NCBI GenBank assembly: GCA_001574975.1
Contig: KQ965793.1
Coordinates: 69,330-133,329 of the forward strand
Direction of reading: 5' to 3'
From: Gonapodya prolifera JEL478
Taxonomy: Eukaryota; Monoblepharomycota; Monoblepharidomycetes; Monoblepharidales; Gonapodyaceae
DNA length: 64,000 bases
Part shown: positions 56,801 to 64,000 of the stretch, piece by piece
Numbering within the stretch: position 1 is the stretch's first letter
How the letters are laid out: every line of letters starts with the position of its first letter
Program-made: the position numbers and the translations under genes
The notes under the pieces: model-generated
What the model was told of the DNA's origin: nothing
What the model saw: the letters and a program-made list of their open reading frames with translations, nothing else
The model's database searches: none

Positions 56801-57779
56801 TGGATCATAGTATCGCCGAACCGTGGAACTTGTACTCACGACCAAAATCCAAAACTTGTATAAAACCGCATGACCTCCCTCCCATTCACATACGTCACAT
56901 GCACAGCCGCCCACGTTTGGGTCGGATAATCCGTACCTGCCGACGCAAAGAACGCCACCGGCACGACGCTCGCAATATCCGCCGGCACCGGTGTGTACGC
57001 CGTGGCGGGGTAATGGTACAGCCCCGGGTTCGAAATGGAGGCCCCCGGGTTGACGCGGGCGAGTGTGGCATAGGACGCGTTGAACGAGACGGGCTGGACG
57101 GCGCTGGTGCCGAACACGGCGGTGTTGGCGACGATGGTGCCGTCGGCGGGCAGGGGGGTATCGTTGAGGGTTACGCGGCGGACACCGTATTTTGCTTCGT
57201 AGGCTTCGAGCTGATGTGTGGTGAGTGGCCATTTGGAGCGCCAAGAGCATTAGACTCTGTCTCCGGGCATTATGTTGCGTATCCGGGCACCAACTCACGT
57301 ACGCCCACTGGCTTGTGGTCAGCAGTGATTGCCAGACGCCATTCACGGAAGCCTGATACCGTTATTGTGTCACTTTGGGCCTTCGTTTGGGTTAAAAACT
57401 GTGGGAATAAGTACCTGGAGCTGTCCGCTTGTCAAAACGACCAAACTATATTTGGGTCTCCCGTTCGCATCCAGCAACGGAAGATCTCCTGCAAGTCCCG
57501 TCGTCGGTACGACGAGAAGATCGTATTGGAGTTCATACGAGGCGAAGGTGGTGAGAGGTGCTGTGGAGGGCGGAGCGGGGAGACACCGCGAGGTCAGACT
57601 ACGCGCGGGGAGTAACTGTCCCGAGCAACAGCGATCGCACCATCCTCTCCGCCTCCTGGAGTGGTGAGTAGGAGGATCCGGTTTGTGGCAGTGAAAGTCG
57701 ATTGCGCAATGATCAGGTTTGCCAGACCCGACACAAGGAGGGTAACGAGCGCGAGGAGTGCGGGTGCTCTTGGGAGCAT
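53845..57779 (-). CDS. Secreted Agd3/CE18-like polysaccharide deacetylase, copy B, with micro-exon Thr-rich stalk and 4-Cys tip
   Basis: ATG 57779, signal peptide 'PALLALVTLLVSGLANLIIA'. The same block order as copy A with few changes: 'NRILLLTTPGGGEDG', 'SYELQYDLLVVPTTGLAGDL', 'VNGREVMRFYTSFGFWS', 'LAWGTRGLISGWRKTLYLGQ' then 'VDDVF', 'FFTSHTFTHENFDNTSASDI', 'NEIEYI', 'MFHQANLRNADMPTVTVGGV' and 'TSGQTVEQLGGDLPVS'. Predicted role as for A: extracellular removal of acetyl groups from an amino-sugar polymer. The tail consists of tandem short exons (near 54345-54400, 54233-54283, 54073-54147 and a last exon 53845-54005), each encoding Thr/Ser/Ala repeats and ending CCAC(T/G)AC|GTAAGT. The tip 'CTSNSQCQSGICFLLFCL' keeps the C-x5-C-x4-C-x4-C spacing but has a hydrophobic last loop. 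Stop 53845. Confidence 0.7.
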
Positions 57780-58296
57780 CGTGGGAGGAGTGATGGCAGG
57801 GGGAGGGTATGTGCGCTGACCGGGACGAGTGCGCAAATAAATACCAAGGATTGCGTATCCGAAATTGGCCGAAGATTGGTGGAATGTTTATCGCGGTGCC
57901 ACATTGGCCAGGCGGACGCCTCAAACCCCGAAAAGGTCCCACCCTGTGCGAACACTAATCTCGTCCGAGTTTGGAAGAGAGTGGATTGGGCTCGCTATTT
58001 TGTATCGGAATTTGAGGGAATATGCCGTGCGAGCGCCATCACCCGGGGGTCCTGTAGCGACAGTGGTTATGTCACCTTCAACCGTTTGCGATCTTTGTTA
58101 AAGAGAACGCCACATACTCTTATATCCAAGCTAACACACTTGACAGCTCAAACACTCGAGTGAAAACCGCAAAGCTTCATTGACACCGTGCAAAACCAAA
58201 ACCTTTGTTTTGGTCCCTCAGAACCCGGAAACATGTTTTTGTTTTCCCAAGATTATCTCGGACATACAAACATCCGCACTGCCTCGCACTGCCAAA
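57780..58296. other. Region between deacetylase B start and crotonase stop
   Basis: Both genes are on the minus strand. The left part holds the promoter of copy B (TATTTATTT near 57840); the right part is the 3' flank of the crotonase gene. Open plus-strand frames here are antisense shadows. No gene is seen. Confidence 0.45.
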
Positions 58297-59841
58297 CTAC
58301 AACTTGGGCGGTGCTCTACCTTTCGTAATCTTCCCCCTGAACGCTGCGCCGTACGATTGCGCCTCTGGTTCTCCGGCCGAGGCCATTTGGACGGCGTCTT
58401 CGCTGGAAAGGACCGGGTCGGGATGAATTGAAGTTTAATTGTGAGAAGGGGATGATAAAGCAAGGGGGAGTGTGGTGTACGTACGCGATGATGGCGGCTT
58501 GGAGGGTGGCGTTACTCTGTAACGGATGAAAGCAGTTCAAGTACTTGGTCGCGCCAAGAAGATCTTGAAGAATCGCAGAAACGCACCTCAGTCATAAGAA
58601 CGAGCTGTTTGGTGTATAGTAAACCCGGTCGCGTCAGCTGAAGCACTGTCACAAACAGTTCACCCAAGTCAAGATCGCGTGTGGCCCACCAACGCAACAA
58701 CATAACACCCACTATCTCTCGCCATCACCCTCCCCGCCTCCCTCAACGCCCCCTTTTCCTCTCCCTCTCCCTCGGCCCCCTCCACGACCTCCGACACCAG
58801 CCCCGTCCTCAGCGCCTTCCCCGCGTCCATCCATCTATGCGTCATCATGAGGACGTTGGCGTTGGAAGACCCGCACAGGGAACGGAGAAGGTATGAGAGA
58901 CCAATGTCCCCGCCCGAGAGGCCGAGGCGGTTGGCGCCGATGGAGCAGCGAAAGGTGGGTGAGGCGATCTGGTCGTTGGTGGTCGGGGTGCGTGGGGTGC
59001 GTGGGGTGCGTGGAGTGATGGTTGTGATGGGCAGGTGCGTCAGTGGCAGGATGGAGGGTTGGTTGGTTCGATTGGGGGGATTCATTCGATCATTGTTGTG
59101 ACCACGAGATGAGACTTGTGAGGTAACCGGCGATGACTCACCCGGACATCACACGAAAGCGCCGTCGCCAGACCCAACCCCGTCAGCGGTCCATGCACGC
59201 AGGCAATTGTCGCTTGTGTGAGGCCCTGCCGTCTTCTTCAGCCTTGCCGTCCAAGTCCAAACCGAATGACGACTTGAAGACAATACCTTGACTTTTTGAG
59301 TGACCAAACTCCAGTTCCGCTGAAGCCAGAACCGAGGGCCAGGGACGTCGGTAACTTCGGCGTCCGAGCCCGTGAAGTCAAGTCTGGGGCGAATTTACTC
59401 AGTTATATATCTAGCGCGCGCGAATACGAGCTCCATGAGGAGGTCGACTCACCCCGCGCTGAAATTCCTTCCGTTGCCAGCAAACACCACCACCCTGATC
59501 GTGCGATTCAGCATCAACGCATCTACTCGCACGCGCGTGTCAGCGGAACGCATCGATCGCGATCAAGTCGTCGACAATTCCGAAACCCGAAACCCACCGC
59601 AGATGGATTGCAACGCGGTCGACAGCTTCCAGTTCACGGCGTTCATCTTTTCGGGGCGGTTGAACACTGCATCCATCCAGTCGGAAGCGCAGAAGCGGCA
59701 GTGGTTAGTCCGGAGAGTCGGAACACGGAATCCGATTCTCCACGAACCGATCCAAAGAACGGCGCCATCCTCTTCCGTGTGCAGTTGCAATCCGGATTCG
59801 AGGTAGTATTCGAACGGTTGCAGTTGGTGTTGTTGGCGCAT
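58297..59841 (-). CDS. Enoyl-CoA hydratase/isomerase (crotonase) family protein
   Basis: ATG 59841: 'MRQQHQLQPFEYYLESGLQL' then 'HTEEDGAVLW'. After an intron, 'VFNRPEKMNAVNWKLSTAL' (the xxNRPEKxNA crotonase motif, about 59666-59610). Then 'LNRTIRVVVFAGNGRNFSAG' (oxyanion-hole loop, 59510-59445), a leader 'QATIACVHGPLTGLGLATAL' and 'SCDVR' (second oxyanion glycine, 59210-59140), 'IASPTFRCSIGANRLGLSGG' with 'DIGLSYLLRSLCG' (58960-58870), 'ANVLMMTHRWMDAGKALRTG' and 'LVSEVVEGAE', and small last exons ending 'SSEDAVQMASAGEPEAQSYG' and 'GRAPPKL'. Stop 58297. Crotonases hydrate or isomerise enoyl-CoA; the catalytic acid is not assigned. An intron at 58990-59140 contains a (GTGCGTGGG)n repeat. A Copia LTR lies 43 bp upstream of the ATG. 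Confidence 0.85.
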
Positions 59842-59883
59842 CGGGAGGGTGTTGGTGGAAGCGAGCGGACCACAGCACAAGAG

Positions 59884-60027
59884 TGTTTGAATTGTAGCCG
59901 GTCCACACTCGTCAATATGATTATGTCCCAGAACGAAGACAACAGAAAAAGGGATAAACTAGTAGCTTATCAAACTAGTGTTTTCTTCGTGGTCAAATAT
60001 GATTGGATGTCCGGCAGAATTTCAACA
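59884..60027 (-). mobile_element. Candidate 3' LTR of a Copia element (144 bp)
   Basis: In element (minus) orientation it begins TGTTGAAATT immediately after a polypurine tract AAATGGGGGAG (60028-60038 on the plus strand as its complement) and ends CAATTCAAACA, giving TG...CA termini with a short imperfect inverted repeat. The matching 5' LTR was not found to the right within the window. Confidence 0.65.
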
Positions 60028-60054
60028 CTCCCCCATTTGACGACATCCATATTT

Positions 60055-60215
60055 TTAGTCCCTTTTCTTGTCTCCAAAATTTGAGAGATTCATGAGACTC
60101 CTGATTTTCCTGAAAGCTGGGCGTTTGAGCGGTTTGGTTAACATGTCGGCAATGTTATCCGTGCTGGCCACGAACTCCAGTTTTATTTCTCCATCCTTGA
60201 TCAGTGAAAGACACA
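60055..60215 (-). pseudogene. Copia RNase H C-terminal tail
   Basis: Minus-strand reading 'SLIKDGEIKLEFVASTDNIA' then 'DMLTKPLKRPAFRKIRSLM', the conserved end of Copia polyproteins (xxxNxADxxTKPL), stop at 60055 just before the polypurine tract. It is in the orientation of the integrase half but opposite to the adjacent RT block. Confidence 0.85.
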
Positions 60216-61694
60216 CTGGAACACGCAGCAAGCGCACACTGCATATCTTACCGGACAACAAGCGATCCACCGCTGGAAGAGAGTGACAAGGAAGCGCTCT
60301 TGAAGGAATTCAATTCGCTCTGGATTAATGGCGTATGGGGAAAACCAACTGGAAAACTCTCACCAGAAGCAGAAAAGCGTGCGATACCCACTCGTCTCGT
60401 CATGAAAGATAAAGATTTGCCAAACGGAGAGACTATAAGGAAAGCCAGATTTGTCGCTAAAGGATACCTTCAGGAAATCACTGGAGACACGAGCTCACCT
60501 GTTGGACATTCCACATCGTTCAAAATCTTCATGGCTCTTGTTCCTCTTCTNNGCCTAGAACCAAATCTGATCGACTTCGACACAGCATTTCTTCAGGCTG
60601 AGTTACCTCCGGAAAAGCACTATTACATCCGCCTACCTGATAATATCCTGGATTACATCCTGCAGAAGTACAGCTGGGAGAAAGGACAGGTGTTTCCGGT
60701 GGTAAAGCTACTGTACGGATCGAGGGAAGCACCTAGACAGTGGTATGACTGCATCACAGAATACTTCCAGAAGGAATGCAGCCTCACACCTACCAAAAAG
60801 GATGCATGTCTATTCGTCACACCAGAAGGAGGACTCGCACTTGTACATGTCGACGACGTCTTCCAGGCAAACCCAAAGGGATCTGGAGGGAACGAACGTC
60901 TCAAGGAGATTCTCAGAAAACAATTTGCAATAAAGGATCTTGGCATACCTCGTGCTGGTCTTGGACATGAGATTCAATACGTTGACGGGAGCATATCACT
61001 CTCAATGGTGAAGTACACTGAGGAGATGCTGGCGAAATTTGGGATGCATGATGCAAAGCCACTTGGAATCCCTATCAATTCAAACGTCAATCTCGCGGAA
61101 GATTTCTCGCCGAAAACGGACGAAGAAAAACATGGAATGAGTGACTCACTATATCGTTCAATTGTTGGTTCACTAAGCTGGCTTGCACATTCCACGCGCC
61201 CAGACATTGAATTCACCGTGAATTATCTGTCCAGACACAGCGCGAATCCCGGGAAGAAACACCTGGAACTCGCAAAGGAACTTCTCAGATACGTGTCTGG
61301 AACGCGCCATTTTGGAATTCACTACTCACGGGATGGAGCCATCAAATCCGACACACACCATCAGCCTGGAAAGGTTTTGGCTGGATGGTCAGACGCGGAT
61401 TGGGCCCAGTCGGATGCAGGAAGACGATCCACTGGAGGTTACTGTTTTGCATCGGCGGGAGGACTCGTTTCTTGGTTGTCCAGGAAGCAATCACGGGTAG
61501 CCCTATCCACAATGGAAGCGGAGACAAAGGCTCTTGTGGAAGCAGGACGTGAAGCGTTGTTCATCCGCGACATTTTGAACAACCTGGGGTACAAGCAGGA
61601 CATGGTCACAATCTGGACAGACAACCAGGGAGCCATACACACTGCAAACCAACCTGGAGTCTTTCATGGAAGGACGAAGCAAGTAGAGATGGAC
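60216..61694 (+). pseudogene. Copia reverse transcriptase and RNase H core, inverted relative to its flanks
   Basis: One open plus-strand frame: 'ESDKEALLKEFNSLWINGVW', 'RLVMKDKDLPNGETIRKARF', 'VAKGYLQEITG', 'DFDTAFLQAELPPEKHYYIR', 'LLYGSREAPRQWYD', 'CLFVTPEGGLALVHVDDVFQ' (catalytic VDD), 'YRSIVGSLSWLAHSTRPDIE', then RNase H 'LAGWSDADWAQSDAGRRSTG', 'LSTMEAETKALVEAGREALF', 'TDNQGAIHTANQPGVFHGRT'. Homology stops after 'KQVEMD' at about 61694; the frame runs on into unrelated sequence to 61736. The missing continuation is the minus-strand tail at 60215-60055. Two N bases (60551-60552) lie inside. Confidence 0.85.
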
Positions 61695-61699
61695 ACGTG

Positions 61700-63708
61700 C
61701 TGGATCCGCGGTGTGACGTTGTTTGCGCCATTCTAGAAAGTTGTCGAAGCATATCTTGGACAGGATCACGATTCTCCCCCACAAGCGGTGCAGCGGTGGA
61801 AGAAGTTGGTGTTGGTGGAGAAATTGATTGGTGAGTGCTGTTTGCGGATTCAAGAGATGGTTGGGACTTACTCCCACCGTCGGGTGGGGGGTTTGGCACT
61901 GATGGGTTTAGTGCCGGAACTGTGGGGGACCCGCCAAGATCCCCCCCCGACGAGCTTTTCCCCTCTCTTGTAGTCTCGTTGTTGGCAGGTAGATCTATTC
62001 CTTTTGAAGCGTACATAGTGCGAATGAAGGATGCCTTGTCGCAGATAACGTTGCGGGCGTCGGCGAGGTAAATTTGATTCGATTTAGGTTCCCATAGTTT
62101 GTAACCCTTGATTCCCTCCCCCATGTTGCCATAACCAATAAATTTGCAAGTGATAGATCGCGGCGTGAATTTTCCCTTTGGGCGCGATTCCTTCNGCAGA
62201 GTGAAGTGTGCGTCGCAGCCAAAAATACGAAGGTGAGAAACATCTGGTTTTGCGCCAAAGAATTTCTCCCAAGGCGTGCGTCCCGTTGCGCTGTTGTAGG
62301 AATCATTCCTGGTATGCATGACATAATTGATTGCTTTGGGCCAGAGGTACACGGGGATTTTCGCAAAGGCAAGTATGCTGCATGTGCACTGCTGAAGAAT
62401 GCGATTGTTAACTTCAGCCGTCCCATTCTGTTCGTGGGCCTTCACAATTGCGTATCAATCATCAATTCCTTTCTTACGACAGAAGGATTTGATCTGTGAG
62501 TTGTCAAATTCACTCCCATGGTCCATTTGAAGAGCTTTGTACTTATTCCCTGTTTGTGTTTCTCCCCAAGTCACAATCTCAATTAAGGCTAGTGGTGCCT
62601 GCTCCTTTGTGATGAGGTTCCTGTTGGCGGTGAGTCCAGAGCATTTGTCCATCACCGTTAGCTCGTAGTGATAGTTGAGTGGTGCTCCTAGTTCCGATAC
62701 TATCATAAGGTCAGCATGAAGTTTCTCCCAAGGTATGGTTGAGCACGGTGTTGGGTTTGGATTTGGAACGTTCATGTGTGGCTGACGTCCCATCGCACAT
62801 CCTTCACAGACCACATTGTGATCCTTGAGTTCCCACTTCTCTCCAGGAAGTCCAGTTACCAGCTCTTCTGTGTACATCTTCTTGATAGCTGGAAGGCTAA
62901 GGTGAGCAAACCGATTGTGCACAAGAAGCGAGAGATCTGTCTTTGATCCTGTGTCGCTCAGAGAAAGGTTTGCCTCCACATGTCGTTCTGGGGTAACAAA
63001 CATGGGGTACAGGTTAGTGCGCGTTTTATCAAGCGTTGCTTCAAACACTGTCTGATTGTTTGGGCTTATGATTGTAACAAATCCATCCTTTCCAACAATT
63101 CTGCATCCCCCTTTGTCAAAGGGTCAGTGTGCCACTAATTTGGTGCGGAATGTTGGTGCGTAGAGCACATTTTTCAGGAGAAGTGTTTTCCCATTTGGTG
63201 AGTTGGTTTTGGGATCAATAATAGCAAGTTTAATATCGCCCTTTCCCAGGACTTCTGATTGCGAGCCTGGGACTCCTGTACCTATAGTTTTGATATGTGA
63301 GGGTTAAATTGTGACAAAGTTGCGATGATCAAACAAGATGTGATTTTCCGTTCCGGTATCCCATAGGAATGGTGCATCAGCGTTGTCTGGCCCTGTTACG
63401 CTGACGTATGCAAAGATACTGTGTTTGCTTCTGAGGTATCGTTCTTCTTGTTATCCCAATCTTTGCCCTTCTTATGGTTGGGTCGGTCTTTCCATTCAGG
63501 TCGGAGCTCAGGGTGGAGGAACCAGCAGGTATTGTCTGTGTGTCGGGGCTTTTTGCAGTGCGTACAGACGGGAGAGTTGGCTGAGTTTTTACCAAACTTT
63601 TTCTTGCCTCCTGAGGGTTTTGTGTTATACGCCTGAGACGCCTCTTCGATCTCCGCTAGGCCTTTGAGATGCCTTTCCTCCTGCTGTAGACGCTCTCGCT
63701 GTTGAATC
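61700..63708 (-). pseudogene. Copia gag zinc knuckle, protease and integrase, with in-frame stops
   Basis: Reading right to left: 'VCTHCKKPRHTDNTC' (CX2CX4HX4C zinc knuckle, near 63560-63510), protease 'PFLWDTGTENHILFDH' (DTG, near 63370), a TAA near 63305 and a TGA near 63122, 'GKDGFVTIISPNNQT', GAG-pre-integrase 'LLVHNRFAHLSLPAIKKMYT' and 'VVCEGCAMGRQPHMNVPNP' (HHCC finger), integrase core 'EKLHADLMIV', 'YKALQMDHGSEFDNS', a TGA near 62450, 'KAHEQNGTAEVNNRIL' (the D, D and E residues are present), and a Pro/Ser-rich end near 61720. The frame starts only at about 63708, so most of gag is lost. Confidence 0.8.
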
Positions 63709-63780
63709 TAGCGTACGCGGACCTTCGTCGTAGTCGTAGATGACTTATCTTGTAGTACGAAATATGTTCTGTTGTAGGGT

Positions 63781-63905
63781 TGCGGACGGTCCGGTCCGGT
63801 CCGGTCCTGACCCCTTTCGAGCCGGACCGAGCCAGTCCTTGTGGGGATCGGTCCGGACCATGGATCGGACCGTCTCTGGACCGGACCGGACCGGACCGGA
63901 CCGGA
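63781..63905. repeat. GGTCC/GGACC pentamer palindrome
   Basis: The left arm is tandem CGGTC (GGTCCGGTCCGGTCC, 63788-63807), followed by scattered GGACC/GGTCC units (63835-63875) and a right arm of tandem CCGGA (63878-63904). The arms are complementary, so the strand can fold into a long hairpin. It lies just beyond the broken 5' end of the Copia element. The flanking 63906-64000 shows no gene. Confidence 0.75.
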
Positions 63906-64000
63906 GGTGTAAAGTTTGGAAATCAAAGTATTCTTTTTACAGTTCGGCATACATATCTAGCTAAGCTACTAAAGATGATGAATTAGCATTGCGGAAGGCC

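Larger units (their letters stand above)
59884..63708 (-). mobile_element. Degenerate, 5'-truncated Ty1/Copia retrotransposon with an internal inversion
   Basis: Minus-strand order from the right: gag zinc knuckle (near 63560), aspartic protease, GAG-pre-integrase, integrase (to about 61700), then an oppositely oriented reverse transcriptase/RNase H block (about 60216-61694), then the RNase H tail again on the minus strand (60215-60055), polypurine tract and LTR. Gag upstream of the zinc knuckle and the 5' LTR are missing. Ambiguous bases N occur at 60551-60552 and 62195. Several in-frame stops make it inactive. Confidence 0.85.

Noticed and set aside
55520-58163. Plus-strand frames of up to 327 codons across deacetylase B
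   Set aside because: Antisense shadows; the minus strand shows conserved blocks shared with copy A and consistent splice sites.
1-64000. CRISPR array or bacterial-type operon
   Set aside because: No direct repeats with uniform spacers, and the genes are spliced eukaryotic genes on both strands.

Overview
The window is nuclear DNA from an intron-rich, fairly GC-rich fungus. Genes carry many short introns with GT(A/G)AGT-type donors and AG acceptors, and the plant-cell-wall and polysaccharide enzymes, UBR7, NASP, Dph3 and Ty1/Copia sequences all fit a fungus. The GH26 mannanase-type enzyme, UBR7 and very frequent introns make an early-diverging, chytrid-like saprotroph my best guess; that is inference, since no rRNA or mitochondrial marker is present.

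Layout. 1-2.3 kb: a secreted GH26 glycoside hydrolase (minus, running off the left edge) with five unusual Cys/Trp modules before the catalytic domain. 2.9-5.6 kb: a decayed tandem array with a loose 150-190 bp period, containing a single-TM small protein gene and a diverged, broken copy of it. 5.6-12.5 kb: a BIG1/Voa1-like ER protein, an F-box protein, a small secreted Cys-rich protein with a damaged start, and UBR7. 12.9-15.4 kb: SUB2/UAP56 with eight resolved exons; its second intron holds a candidate box C/D snoRNA complementary to the peptidyl-transferase region of 25S rRNA. 16.5-27.7 kb: a Cys-rich surface protein, a coiled-coil protein, nuclear cap-binding subunit 1, a mitochondrial acyl-CoA dehydrogenase, an Mpo1/DUF962 membrane protein, DPH3 and a C2-like protein. 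28-35.5 kb is gene-poor and decayed: a truncated 2OG-oxygenase, a NASP histone chaperone (intact), gene fragments, two clusters of short ACCAC/GTGGT palindromes, and a short F-box gene. 36-45 kb: phosphofructokinase and tripeptidyl peptidase II. 45-48 kb: two tandem F-box paralogs, both with frame damage. 48.2-49.5 kb: a MOSC/mARC-like protein. 49.8-57.8 kb: two tandem secreted polysaccharide deacetylase-like (Agd3/CE18-like) proteins, each ending in a Thr-rich stalk and a four-cysteine tip. 58.3-59.8 kb: an enoyl-CoA hydratase/isomerase. 59.9-63.7 kb: a degenerate Copia element whose reverse transcriptase/RNase H segment is inverted relative to the rest. 63.8-63.9 kb: a pentamer-based GGTCC/GGACC palindrome.

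How the genes relate: eukaryotic neighbours are not an operon. Two themes stand out: secreted polysaccharide-active or surface proteins (GH26, two CE18-like deacetylases, two Cys-rich proteins, a BIG1-like cell-wall/V-ATPase assembly factor), and nuclear RNA/chromatin housekeeping (SUB2, CBP80, UBR7, NASP). Several intergenic regions are graveyards of duplicated and decayed genes. The observations most worth following are the Cys/Trp modules of the GH26 enzyme, the tandem deacetylases with micro-exon stalks, the intronic snoRNA, and the internally inverted Copia element.
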